Assembly (NCBI GenBank): GCA_009837395.1
Contig: VXTP01000006.1
Coordinates: 248,001-312,000, forward strand
DNA: 64,000 nt
Source: Gemmatimonadota bacterium
GTDB lineage: Bacteria; JAAXHH01
Reading direction: 5' to 3'
The position numbers and the translations under genes were made by a program. Under the pieces are notes generated by a model. That model had not been told where the DNA came from and did not search any database. It worked only from the letters and a program-made list of their open reading frames with translations. How positions within the stretch are numbered: position 1 is the first letter of the stretch; the number at the start of each line of letters is the position of its first letter. Shown here one piece after another: positions 26,070 through 34,818 of this stretch.

Positions 26070-27371
26070 ATGATCGGTTACATTCTTCAACGTTCGCTTC
26101 TCATGGTCCCCACGCTCGTCGGGATCACGGTGATCTCCTTCTTCATCATGCACCTGGCCCCCGGCGATCCCGTGGACCTGTTCCTCGGCGGCGTGGCCGG
26201 CGGCGAGGGGCTCGCGTCCGACCGGCAGCAGGACATCGAAAAGACCCGCGAGGAACTGCGCAGACAGCTCGGCCTGGACCGGCCGGTCCACGTGCAGTAC
26301 TTCAACTGGGTTACGGCGCTGTTCCTGAAAGTCGAGACCATCAGCGCGTTCGACCGGAGCGCGCTGCTGGCGGACGGGTTGCTGGAACGGCTCGAGCCGG
26401 CGCAGCGCCAGGCGCTGGCGGGGCTGGACCGGGAGGAACAGAAAGAACGGTTCCTCGTCCTTGTGCGCGAACGCGCGCCAGGGGAAGCGAGCGAACTGGA
26501 ACGATCCTCTTTCTGGGAAGGCAGGACCTTCAGCGCGGAAGGCAACTACACCTACCGGGGCGCGGGGATCGAACTCCTGACGCTCGCGGAATACCGTTTC
26601 GTCACGCTTGATTTCGGCCGTTCCTTCAAGGACAACCAGCCCGTCATTGCCCGGGTCATGGAGCGGCTGCCCGTCACCCTCGAAATCAACGTCATTGCCA
26701 TCATCATCGCCTACCTGGTGGGCCTTCCCCTCGGCGTCTGGCTCGCGGTCAAGCAGAATACCTTGACGGACCGGGTGCTTACGACCGGTACCTTCGTCCT
26801 CTGGTCCATGCCCTCCTTCTGGGTGGGCATGCTGCTGATCATCTTCCTGTGCAACCGGGAGTTCTTCTACTGGTTCCCGGCCTCGGGCATACAATCGCTG
26901 GACGCCTCCAGCGACTGGAGCACCTGGCGGCTGCTCACGGACCACATGTACCACATGTTCCTGCCCGTGCTGGCCTCCGCCTATATCAGCTTCGCGACGA
27001 TTTCACGCTTCATGCGGACGAGCATGCTGGAGAACCTGCGCCAGGACTACGTGCGGACCGCCCGGGCCAAGGGCCTGTCGGAGAAAGTCGTTGTCCTGCG
27101 CCACGTCTACCGCAACTCGCTGATCCCGATCGTTACTACGTCCGCCGGGTTGCTCCCGGCCCTGATCGCGGGATCCGTGTTCATCGAAACGATTTTCACC
27201 ATTCCCGGCATGGGGCTGCTCGGATTCGAGTCGGTACTGACCAGGGACTACCCCATGGTCATGGCACTTTTCACCATAGGCTCCCTGCTTTCGCTGCTGG
27301 GCATCCTGGTGGCGGACATCCTGCTCAAGGTGGTTGACCCCCGGATCACCTTCGACCAGTTGCAGGGATAG
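26070..27371 (+). CDS. Peptide ABC transporter permease (DppB/YejB-like) with periplasmic insertion
   Basis: A 433-residue inner-membrane permease. TM1 is IGYILQRSLLMVPTLVGITV followed by LAPGDPVDLFLGG. About 110 extra polar residues then separate TM1 from the usual FGRSFKDNQPVIARVMERLP block. Five more helices follow, with the EAA-loop-like YVRTARAKGLSEKVVVLRHVYRN and SVFIETIFTIPGMGLLG. Typical DppB proteins have about 320-340 residues, so the insertion after TM1 is notable; it probably contacts the receptor or substrate. It is the first permease of the operon, 99 nt after the SBP lipoprotein gene. Confidence 0.9.
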   Translation: MIGYILQRSLLMVPTLVGITVISFFIMHLAPGDPVDLFLGGVAGGEGLASDRQQDIEKTREELRRQLGLDRPVHVQYFNWVTALFLKVETISAFDRSALLADGLLERLEPAQRQALAGLDREEQKERFLVLVRERAPGEASELERSSFWEGRTFSAEGNYTYRGAGIELLTLAEYRFVTLDFGRSFKDNQPVIARVMERLPVTLEINVIAIIIAYLVGLPLGVWLAVKQNTLTDRVLTTGTFVLWSMPSFWVGMLLIIFLCNREFFYWFPASGIQSLDASSDWSTWRLLTDHMYHMFLPVLASAYISFATISRFMRTSMLENLRQDYVRTARAKGLSEKVVVLRHVYRNSLIPIVTTSAGLLPALIAGSVFIETIFTIPGMGLLGFESVLTRDYPMVMALFTIGSLLSLLGILVADILLKVVDPRITFDQLQG

Positions 27372-27417
27372 GAGATTGGCATTGGGAAGGAGACCGTCAC
27401 TGTGAAGGAGACCGACT

Positions 27418-28500
27418 TTGGGATCGGACCCGGCCAACCGAAACGAAATTGAGGCGGTGAACGGTACGCAGGCCGATGCCGTGATGAACGAGGGCGGCGA
27501 GAGCTTCTGGCGGCTGACGCGCAAGGAGTTCCGCAAGAACCGTCCGGCGCTTTACAGCCTCTACGTCCTCGTGGCCATGGCCTTCCTCGCGCTGACCGCG
27601 GACCTGATCGCCGGCAACAAGCCGTACTACATGGTCTACGAGGGGAAGACCTACTTCCCGGCTTTCAGGCAATACGCGGTGTATACCGGCCTGATGGACT
27701 GGCCGGAGGAGTTGCGGACGCGGAGGAATTTCAAGCGGTACGCGTACAGCGAAGCGGTGTTTCCCCTGATCCCCTACGCGCCGGACGAGATCCGTCTCGG
27801 CGCCCGCTACGAGCGGCCGGGAGGCGACCACCTGTTCGGTACGGACCGGCTGGGCCGCGACGTGCTGTCCGGACTCATTCACGGCACGCGGTATTCGCTG
27901 ACCATCGGGCTCGTATCGGTGGGCATCTCCCTGCTCATCGGCGTGGGACTCGGCGCGCTGGCGGGATACCTGGGCGGGTGGACGGACCTGATCCTGTCCC
28001 GCGTATTCGAGCTCTGGGCGGCGATCCCGCCCTTCTTCCTGATCATCACGGCGGCGGCCTTCTTCCCGCCGAGTCTCTTCTGGATCATGATCATCATCGG
28101 ATTCACGGGATGGGTGGGCATCGCCCGGCTGACCCGGTCCCAGTTCCTCCAGGTCCGGGCCTTCGACTACATCGCGGCCGCGCGGGCCCTGGGCTGTTCG
28201 AACCTGCGCATCATGGCCGTGCACATCCTTCCCAACGCCATCGCGCCCGTACTGATCCCCGCGGCCTTCGGCGTGGCCGGCGCCATCCTGGCCGAATCGG
28301 GGCTGAGTTTCCTCGGCATCGGCGTGCCCGCCGAGGTCATCACCTGGGGATCGCTGCTCGCCGGCGCGCGCAGCAACATCGCGGCCTGGTGGCTCGTGAT
28401 CGTGCCCGGATTCGCCATTTTCATCACGGTAACCCTGTACAACCTGCTGGGAGACGGGCTGCGCGACGCCCTGGACCCCAGGCAGCGCGGCACCGCATGA
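27418..28500 (+). CDS. Peptide ABC transporter permease (YejE/DppC-like)
   Basis: The start is TTG 27418 with AAGGAG 8 nt upstream; a GTG at 27454 is the alternative. The 360-residue permease has a cytoplasmic N terminus, TM1 at about residues 45-65 and a periplasmic insertion with [20 protein letters not shown], which closely resembles the YejE insertion. [20 protein letters not shown] and five further helices follow, with [20 protein letters not shown] as the ATPase-coupling loop and [13 protein letters not shown]. This makes a Yej-type transporter more likely than plain Dpp. The ATPase gene follows 7 nt after the stop. Confidence 0.9.
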   Translation: MGSDPANRNEIEAVNGTQADAVMNEGGESFWRLTRKEFRKNRPALYSLYVLVAMAFLALTADLIAGNKPYYMVYEGKTYFPAFRQYAVYTGLMDWPEELRTRRNFKRYAYSEAVFPLIPYAPDEIRLGARYERPGGDHLFGTDRLGRDVLSGLIHGTRYSLTIGLVSVGISLLIGVGLGALAGYLGGWTDLILSRVFELWAAIPPFFLIITAAAFFPPSLFWIMIIIGFTGWVGIARLTRSQFLQVRAFDYIAAARALGCSNLRIMAVHILPNAIAPVLIPAAFGVAGAILAESGLSFLGIGVPAEVITWGSLLAGARSNIAAWWLVIVPGFAIFITVTLYNLLGDGLRDALDPRQRGTA

Positions 28501-28507
28501 GAGACCC

Positions 28508-29503
28508 ATGACGAATACGATCCTGCGCGTAAACGATCTGAAGACCTGGTTCGACACCGATAGCGGCGTGGTGCGGGCTGTCGACGGCGTCAGCTTCGAG
28601 GTGGAGGCCGGCCGGACGCTGGGTATCGTGGGCGAGTCGGGATGCGGCAAGAGCATGACCGCCTACTCCATCCTGGGGCTGGTCCCGCAGCCGCCCGGGC
28701 GCATCGCCGGAGGCGAGGTCTACTTCGAGGACACGGACCTGCTTAAGCTTACTCCCCGGCAGATGCGGGGAATTCGGGGTAACGACATCGCCATGATCTT
28801 CCAGGAACCCATGACGTCCCTGAACCCCGTATTCACCGTCGGCGAGCAGATCGCGGAAGCAGTCCGCCTGCACCAGGGCGCAGACCGGAAGGACGCCTGG
28901 TGGCGGGCCGTCGAGCTGCTGGACCTGGTGGACATCCCGCAGCCGGAAGAACGGGCCGCAAGTTATCCCCACGAGCTCAGCGGCGGCATGCGCCAGCGCG
29001 CGATGATCGCCATGGCGATCTCCTGCGACCCGAAGCTGCTGATCGCCGACGAACCGACCACGGCACTGGACGTTACCATCCAGGCGCAGATTCTCGACGT
29101 GCTGCGCCGCCTGCAGGAAGAGCTGGGCATGGGACTCATGCTGATTACCCATGACCTGGGCATCGTGGCCGAAATGGCCCACGAGGTACTGGTCATGTAC
29201 GCTGGGCAGGTCGTGGAACGGGCCGACGTGAAAACGCTCTTCGGAAGTCCCCGCCATCCTTACACCCGCGGACTGCTCGCTTCAGTGCCGACAATGAGTT
29301 CGGGTACGGAGGAGCTTTCGACCATCGAGGGGACGGTACCCGATCCCGTGGGCTTCCCGGCCGGATGCCGCTTCGCCCCGCGCTGTGATTTCGCGGTGGC
29401 AGCCTGCGGCCGGCCGCAGGCGCTGGAGGACGCGGACGGCCGCCACCTGGTCCGTTGCGGCGAATGGCAGCGGGTCGTGCAGGCGGAGACGGCACAGGGG
29501 TAG
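28508..29503 (+). CDS. Peptide ABC transporter ATP-binding protein (DppD/OppD-like)
   Basis: A 331-residue ATPase. Walker A is GESGCGKS, the Q-loop is in [10 protein letters not shown], the signature is LSGGMRQR, and Walker B is [13 protein letters not shown] with the switch His in LITHDLG. The C-terminal oligopeptide-transport extension is present ([13 protein letters not shown] and a Cys-containing [17 protein letters not shown]). It works with the DppF-type partner encoded immediately downstream to power peptide import. It is preceded by the permease gene with 7 nt between. Confidence 0.94.
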   Translation: MTNTILRVNDLKTWFDTDSGVVRAVDGVSFEVEAGRTLGIVGESGCGKSMTAYSILGLVPQPPGRIAGGEVYFEDTDLLKLTPRQMRGIRGNDIAMIFQEPMTSLNPVFTVGEQIAEAVRLHQGADRKDAWWRAVELLDLVDIPQPEERAASYPHELSGGMRQRAMIAMAISCDPKLLIADEPTTALDVTIQAQILDVLRRLQEELGMGLMLITHDLGIVAEMAHEVLVMYAGQVVERADVKTLFGSPRHPYTRGLLASVPTMSSGTEELSTIEGTVPDPVGFPAGCRFAPRCDFAVAACGRPQALEDADGRHLVRCGEWQRVVQAETAQG

Positions 29504-29508
29504 ATCGT

Positions 29509-30513
29509 ATGACAGAAGGAAACGAAATGTTACTGCAGGTCCGGGGACTGAAGAAACACTTCCCCGTGGGCGGCGGACTGCTGCGGCGCCACCGGGCGGC
29601 TATCAAGGCCGTCGACGGGGTCGACCTGACCCTGGAACGGGGCGAAACGCTGGGCCTGGTGGGCGAAAGCGGTTGCGGGAAGACCACGATCGGACGGGCG
29701 ATCCTGCGCCTGGTCGATCCCTCCGCCGGAACGGCCACGTTCCATACGGCCCTTGAAGAAGGGGAAGCGCGCAGGCCGCACGCGGTCTTCGACTTGAAGA
29801 AAGGCGATCTCCGGCGGTTGCGGCGCCAGATGCAGATCGTGTTCCAGGACCCCTACGGCTCTCTCAACCCCCGCATGACCGTCGGCGCCCTGCTGAAAGA
29901 ACCCCTGACCGTGCACGGATTGAGCACGCGGGGAGAAGCGGGTGACCGCGTGACCGAGCTGCTCGAAACGGTGGGCCTGAATCCCGCGCACGCCCGGCGG
30001 TATCCCCACGAGTTCAGCGGCGGCCAGCGGCAGCGCATCGGCATTGCCCGGGCCCTGGCCGTCCGGCCCGAGATGATCATCGCCGACGAACCCGTCTCGG
30101 CGCTCGACGTATCGATACAAGCGCAGATCATCAACCTGCTCAAGGTGCTGCAGGACCGGTTCCGGCTCAGTTACCTGTTCATCTCCCACGACCTTCGCGT
30201 GGTGCGCCACATCAGCGACCGGGTGGCCGTCATGTACCTCGGCAAGATCGTCGAGACGGCCACGCGGGACCAGTTGTATGCGAAACCGCTGCACCCCTAC
30301 ACCAGGGCTCTGCTCTCGGCCGTGCCCCTTCCCGATCCCACGCTCGGCCGCGACCGGATTATCCTCAAGGGCGACGTCCCCAATCCGGCGAACCTGCCCC
30401 CGGGGTGTCCCTTCCATCCCCGGTGTCCCCTGGCTGAGGCCCGCTGCAAGACCGAAGTCCCCGTGCTTGAAGACAAGGGCAGCGGCCACAAGGCGGCGTG
30501 CCACCTGGTGTGA
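29509..30513 (+). CDS. Peptide ABC transporter ATP-binding protein (DppF/OppF-like)
   Basis: A 334-residue ATPase taken from ATG 29509, 5 nt after the DppD stop; ATG 29527 with AGAAGGA upstream is an equally good start six codons later. Motifs are Walker [20 protein letters not shown], signature FSGGQRQR and Walker [14 protein letters not shown]. The C-terminal extension is [27 protein letters not shown]. The domain [14 protein letters not shown] near the N terminus is typical of DppF. It ends the nine-kilobase peptide transporter unit and converges with adenosine deaminase, 13 nt away. Confidence 0.94.
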   Translation: MTEGNEMLLQVRGLKKHFPVGGGLLRRHRAAIKAVDGVDLTLERGETLGLVGESGCGKTTIGRAILRLVDPSAGTATFHTALEEGEARRPHAVFDLKKGDLRRLRRQMQIVFQDPYGSLNPRMTVGALLKEPLTVHGLSTRGEAGDRVTELLETVGLNPAHARRYPHEFSGGQRQRIGIARALAVRPEMIIADEPVSALDVSIQAQIINLLKVLQDRFRLSYLFISHDLRVVRHISDRVAVMYLGKIVETATRDQLYAKPLHPYTRALLSAVPLPDPTLGRDRIILKGDVPNPANLPPGCPFHPRCPLAEARCKTEVPVLEDKGSGHKAACHLV

Positions 30514-30526
30514 TCAACGGGTCCGG

Positions 30527-31564
30527 TCAGCCGACCAGATCCCGCAACGCGCGCATTTCATTGCGAAATTCGGTCTCCATGGACTTTCTCCGGGCGTCCG
30601 GCAGAAAGCTGAAGCGAATCCCGTTCAGCAGGATATCGTCGATGGTTTCCCTGGAAAACCCCCAGGGGTCGGCGAGCAGGCAGGCTTCGTCGGTCAGCGA
30701 GGTGTTGAACAGTGGGGGATCGTCCGAGTTTACGGTAACGGTTACGCCCGCCTCGTGGAGTGCTTTCAGGGGATGAGACGCCGCGTCGGGGTAGAGGCCC
30801 AGGCTGATGTTGCTCGTGGGGCTGATCTCAAGCGGAATCCGACGGTCCGCAAGGTAATCGACGAGTTCCGGGTCCTCTATGGCCCGCACCCCGTGGCCGA
30901 TGCGCTCGGCGCCCAGGTCGTGGATCGCACTCCAGATGCTTTCGGGGCCGGCGTGCTCACCGGCATGGGGGGCGCTGTGCAGTCCCGCGGATCGCGCCCG
31001 GTCGAACCACGGAACGAACGGCGCGGGAGGGTATCCCTCCTCCATCCCGCCAAGGCCCAGGGCGACGACCCCGTCGTCCATCCCCTCGATGGCCACATCG
31101 GTCGTATAGTCGAACCGCCCCCGCTCGGGGTAGTCGTTGCGCACCAGGTCGAAGACCCAGTAGATTTCGCAGCCGAAGGACTCCTTCACCCGACGACGCC
31201 CTTCTGTCAGCCCGGTGAACCAGACGTCCTGGTCGACCCGGTTGATCCAGAGGTGGGTACTCGGCGAGAAGGTCACTTCGGCGTACCGGATGTTCTGGCG
31301 GGCCATGTCGGCGCCGAATTCGTACACGATCAGCTCGAAATCCTCCACGGTGCGTAGGCACTTCGTGATGGCGACATAGACCTCGATGAAATGGTGGAAG
31401 TCCCTGAACCGGTACCAGTTACGCAATCCCTCCTCCGTGTCTGCCGGCAGGTCGACACGGTGCCGTTCCGCCAGCATCAGCAGCGTGGACGGTTGTATGG
31501 ACCCTTCCAGGTGCACGTGCAGGTCCGCCTTCGGTACGGCGGCGATGTAGTCGTAAATAGACAT
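30527..31564 (-). CDS. add: Adenosine deaminase
   Basis: A 345-residue metal-dependent deaminase converting adenosine to inosine in the cytoplasm. The zinc motif is DLHVHLEG with His16 and His18 near the N terminus. Other family blocks are HAGEHAGPE (His ligand and catalytic Glu region), GAERIGHGVRA and TVNSDDPPLF with the Asp ligand. Length and order are normal for Add rather than the adenine-deaminase paralogue, although the two cannot be separated with certainty. It is on the minus strand, convergent with the peptide transporter, and 63 nt downstream of the Cys-rich hypothetical gene. Confidence 0.88.
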   Translation of the reverse strand: MSIYDYIAAVPKADLHVHLEGSIQPSTLLMLAERHRVDLPADTEEGLRNWYRFRDFHHFIEVYVAITKCLRTVEDFELIVYEFGADMARQNIRYAEVTFSPSTHLWINRVDQDVWFTGLTEGRRRVKESFGCEIYWVFDLVRNDYPERGRFDYTTDVAIEGMDDGVVALGLGGMEEGYPPAPFVPWFDRARSAGLHSAPHAGEHAGPESIWSAIHDLGAERIGHGVRAIEDPELVDYLADRRIPLEISPTSNISLGLYPDAASHPLKALHEAGVTVTVNSDDPPLFNTSLTDEACLLADPWGFSRETIDDILLNGIRFSFLPDARRKSMETEFRNEMRALRDLVG

Positions 31565-31627
31565 AGTGGTAATCTGCGTAGTCGTTGTGAGTTTCGACTC
31601 GATTATGGATGGCGCGACCGCGGTTCG

Positions 31628-32212
31628 TCAGGAAGTGTCAGGTTTGCCCGGTTGCCCGCCCCGATTCTTTTCTACGGCGGATTGGATGCGCTCGATCACG
31701 TTCCGGATCCCGTCCGGCTCTTCCCCCTTCTCGCGAAGGTCCTTTGCGATTTGCTCCAGAATGGGGATGGCGCGGGGTTCCCGTAGCCGCTCGAGCTCGT
31801 TGACCACCTCGAGACCCAGGTGCTTCCCGTGCCAGGGGTAGCTGTCGGAGAGTAACTCGAGTTCTTCCAAAAACCGAAGAAGCTGCGTACGGACTTCCTC
31901 GGTGTCCGGGGCGTCGACCCACGGTATTCGGTTCGATACAGGGACTCGCACGCCGTCGGAGTTTACGACGTGATTCCACTCGTGCACGTAGACCGGACCC
32001 AGTGGTACAGAATACCCTCGTTTCATGCGTGACGTATGATTGGCGCAGTAGGTCCAGAACGGGTTTTCAATATCCAGCCCCCTGATCTCGCAGTGGCTTG
32101 CTTCGTGCACGCAATCCATGTCTTCGCGGTACAGTGGACCGTGATCTCCAAGTCCGGCATTGGCTCTGTTGAACCGGCAGGTACCGCAGCAGTCCGAACC
32201 GCCATTGGGCAT
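31628..32212 (-). CDS. Cysteine-containing protein of unknown function
   Basis: The start is ATG 32212 with TAGGAG upstream; a longer frame to 32428 lacks a site and reads as non-coding. The 194-residue product begins with a cluster of cysteines (SDCCGTCRFN), then CVHEASHC and YCANHTSR, giving about six Cys and several His within 65 residues. That suggests a metal site or disulfides. The C-terminal half is helical and charged (HEAT-like EQIAKDLREKGEEPDGIRNV). No family was recognised. It is upstream of adenosine deaminase and divergent from the MBL hydrolase. Confidence 0.7.
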   Translation of the reverse strand: MPNGGSDCCGTCRFNRANAGLGDHGPLYREDMDCVHEASHCEIRGLDIENPFWTYCANHTSRMKRGYSVPLGPVYVHEWNHVVNSDGVRVPVSNRIPWVDAPDTEEVRTQLLRFLEELELLSDSYPWHGKHLGLEVVNELERLREPRAIPILEQIAKDLREKGEEPDGIRNVIERIQSAVEKNRGGQPGKPDTS

Positions 32213-32431
32213 GGAATTGACTCCTAATCGGGTGGTCCGCAATAGCCTTGGCGTTTTTTTGCGGACCACGGACGCGATGCGCGGATTCGCGTAACTGCGT
32301 TTCACGTGAATGTAACGGAAAACCTGCAGGGCGTAAAGCGCGAGCACATTTGCCATGACATACAGCTGGCCGGCAACTATTTTGTGAGGGCAAATAAAAC
32401 GGTTCAAAGGCGTGTAAAAAAGGAGCACGAA

Positions 32432-33271
32432 GTGGAACTGTCTGTCGTCAGCGGCGGCGTATTCAAGTTGGACGGCGGGAGCATGTTCGGGATCGTTCCT
32501 AAACCGCTCTGGGAGAAGGTCTGTCCCCCCGACGAGAAAAACCGGATCACAAACGACACGAACTGCCTGCTGATCCGGAAGGACGGCCGGCTCATTCTGG
32601 TCGACACGGGCTACGGCGACAAGATGACCGACCGGGACCGGGGCATCTACGGGATGTCGGGTTCCACCATCCTGGGGTCTTTATCGGCCCGGGGCGTATC
32701 CGCGGGGGACATCGATCTCGTCGTCTTGAGCCACCTTCATTTCGACCACGCGGGCGGCGCGACTCGGTTGGACGAGGAGGGCCGGGCCGTACCCGCGTTT
32801 CCCAACGCACAGTACGTGGTTCAGAAAGGCGAGTGGGAGGACGCGCTGAACGATTACGGCACCATGAAGACCACCTATCGCTCCGAAAACTACCAGCCGC
32901 TGATGGACCGGGGCGTGCTGAACCTGGTGGAGGGAGACGTGGAGATCGAGGAAGGGATCCGCGTTGAGGTGACCGGCGGCCATACCCGGTACCATCAGCT
33001 GGTGAAAGTGGAGTCCGGCGACACAAAAGCGGTCTACTCGGGTGACATCCTGCCCATGACGACCCACCTTCGCGCCCCGTACAACATGGCCTACGACCTG
33101 TTTCCCTACGATACGATGGTCGCCAAGATGCGTCTGCTACGTCAGGCGGCCGACGAGGGCTGGATCATCGCCCTGGATCATGATGCGAACGTATCTTCGG
33201 GCAGGATTTCGTGCGAGGGGGAAGACCGGTACGTAATCGAACCGGTGGCGCTGGGGCAGCAGTCTCCCTGA
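32432..33271 (+). CDS. MBL-fold hydrolase of the AHL-lactonase-like group
   Basis: The start is GTG 32432 with AAGGAG at ideal spacing; the longer frame overlaps the divergent gene. The 279-residue protein carries SHLHFDHAGG (HxHxDH), a His in TGGHTRYHQ, the bridging Asp in YSGDILPM and a final His in ALDHDANV. This is the order seen in N-acyl homoserine lactonase-like and related cytoplasmic MBL hydrolases. No signal peptide is present. Quorum-signal lactonase activity is possible but not implied; many homologues act on other lactones or esters. Confidence 0.88.
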   Translation: MELSVVSGGVFKLDGGSMFGIVPKPLWEKVCPPDEKNRITNDTNCLLIRKDGRLILVDTGYGDKMTDRDRGIYGMSGSTILGSLSARGVSAGDIDLVVLSHLHFDHAGGATRLDEEGRAVPAFPNAQYVVQKGEWEDALNDYGTMKTTYRSENYQPLMDRGVLNLVEGDVEIEEGIRVEVTGGHTRYHQLVKVESGDTKAVYSGDILPMTTHLRAPYNMAYDLFPYDTMVAKMRLLRQAADEGWIIALDHDANVSSGRISCEGEDRYVIEPVALGQQSP

Positions 33272-33365
33272 TCCGGGTCGTCCGTCCGGGCTCCGGTCGA
33301 TCGCGGCCGTTAAACCGGCAGTCCGGCGACCGGCCGTCCGCGGGTCGCGCTTAATTCCACGCCGT

Positions 33366-34172
33366 CTAACTCGTACCCTCGCCGAACACCTGCGTGCGCC
33401 ACATGACCCGGCGTTGCCGGTCGTCGAAGGGCGTGCGGCGGTGCATGGTGCAGCGATTGTCCCACATGATCAGGTCGCCCACCTGCCAGCGGTGTTTCCA
33501 TACGAATCGCGTGTCGGTAGCATGGGTGATCAGCTCGTCCAGCAGGGCCTGGCCGCCTTCCCGTTCCATGTCCGCGATGTGATGCGTCAGGTGGGGACTG
33601 ACGTAGATCAACTTGCGTCCCGTTTCCGGATGGATGCGGACGACCGGATGCATCGTCGGTTCCGGGGTATTCAACGTATCGATGGGATGCCGGTGGACCG
33701 CGTTCAGGCCGTCGATGCGGGCCTTCATGTCGGGGTGCAGCGCTTCGTAGGACGCATAACCGTTGGCCCACATCGTCTCGCCCCCCTCGTCCGGTATTTC
33801 CAGCGCATACAGCAATGAAATCGTGCCCGGTTCGGGAAGGTAGGACAGGTCTGAATGGAAGGGGATTTCCTCGCTGCCGAGGGCCCCGATGGGCTTGCCG
33901 TCCTCGGTCACGTTCGAGATAACGAAGATTTCCTCGATGGGGCGGTCCGGTTGCGGCCGCACGTGCGGTACCGGTCTTCCGAAATACCGGGTGAAGCGGA
34001 CCAGGTCCTCCTGGCTGATCTCCTGGTTGCGAAAGAACAGCACGCAGTGATCGAGAAAGGTGCCGCGCAACACACGTACGGTCTCCCCGTCCAGTTTACT
34101 GCGCAGATCCAGGCCACGCACTTCAGCGCCGAGTGCGCCACCGGTCGGTATGACTTCAAACGAATCCATCAT
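33366..34172 (-). CDS. TauD/TfdA family dioxygenase
   Basis: A 268-residue Fe(II)/2-oxoglutarate dioxygenase. The start MDSFEVIPTGGALGAEVRGLD is typical of the TauD/TfdA family. The iron motif is FHSDLSYL (His-x-Asp), and the distal His lies in MHRRTPF, followed by the 2-oxoglutarate-binding Arg in RRVMWRTQV. Members hydroxylate taurine, phenoxyacetates, carnitine precursors and other acids; the substrate is unknown. It precedes the selenoprotein candidate by position but is downstream of it in transcription, with a 62-nt gap. Confidence 0.9.
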   Translation of the reverse strand: MMDSFEVIPTGGALGAEVRGLDLRSKLDGETVRVLRGTFLDHCVLFFRNQEISQEDLVRFTRYFGRPVPHVRPQPDRPIEEIFVISNVTEDGKPIGALGSEEIPFHSDLSYLPEPGTISLLYALEIPDEGGETMWANGYASYEALHPDMKARIDGLNAVHRHPIDTLNTPEPTMHPVVRIHPETGRKLIYVSPHLTHHIADMEREGGQALLDELITHATDTRFVWKHRWQVGDLIMWDNRCTMHRRTPFDDRQRRVMWRTQVFGEGTS

Positions 34173-34234
34173 GCCTCGTAAACACGGATCTCCCGTCCAA
34201 CACTGATATTACGTAATGGTCACGATGCGGATGC

Positions 34235-34798
34235 CTAGACATTCGTCGCGTCCGGATCGTCCCAGAACGCTTCCAGTTCCACACCCAGGCCGTCCACAGT
34301 TCGGTTGCACCAGGCGAAGAAACCCGTGATCTGGTTGATCTCCAGGATCGCCTTGTCGCCGAACCCGACCTCCCTCAACGCAACGATATCCGACTCCGAC
34401 GTCGAAGCGGGCGCCAGGGTCAGCTTTCGGACGTAGTCCAGCATGGTGCGGTCGGCGTCGTCCAGGTCCGCCTCGCGGTAGTCCTTCTTGATCGCATCCA
34501 CCAGTTCCTGGTCGTTGATCTCTCTGAGGAGCCCCTCCCCATGGTGGCGGATTCAGTACTCGCACTCGTTCAGGGCCGAGACGGTCGTCGCGATCATCTC
34601 CCGCTGTCCCAGCGTGAGGTCGCAGTCTCCGTGCATGAGGCCCTTGTAGAAGACCATCACCGCACGCATCGCCTGCACGTTCAGGCTGTGGACCTTGATG
34701 ATGTTGTCCACGCCGCCCCACGAGCGCATCGAGCCGTCGTAAATCCTTTTCAGCGGACCTTCCGCTTCCGATTCGTCAATGGTGCGTATCCAAGCCAT
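34235..34798 (-). CDS. AhpD-like peroxidase-related selenoprotein candidate (CxxU)
   Basis: Read through one TGA, this is a 187-residue member of the peroxidase-related branch of the carboxymuconolactone decarboxylase/AhpD family. The N-terminal part (MAWIRTIDESEAEGPLKRIY, MHGDCDLTLGQREMIATTVS) runs to NECEY. The TGA at complement 34553-34555 (codon 82) is followed in frame by IRHHGEGLL, LDDADRTMLDYVRKLTLAP and GLGVELEAFW, ending at 34235. In the family this site is the second Cys of Cys-x-x-Cys, with His residues just after. Here it reads Cys79-x-x-TGA82, as expected for selenocysteine. The frame is clean for 105 sense codons after TGA, and a SECIS-like hairpin follows. It would reduce hydroperoxides or act as a thiol/selenol redox enzyme. 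A single nonsense mutation is the alternative. Confidence 0.8.
34525..34541 (-). promoter_or_regulatory. Candidate bacterial SECIS stem-loop
   Basis: Immediately downstream of the TGA codon, the mRNA can form a 7-bp stem, UGGGGAG paired with CUCCUCA (one G-U pair), closed by a GGG loop at 34532-34534. There are 18 nt between the UGA and the loop, within the roughly 16-37 nt spacing used for bacterial SECIS prediction, and G occupies the first loop positions. The element lies inside the coding frame, as bacterial SECIS elements do. Folding was done by eye. Confidence 0.6.
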
Positions 34799-34818
34799 GC
34801 AGGTCTCCTGTGGGTTGA

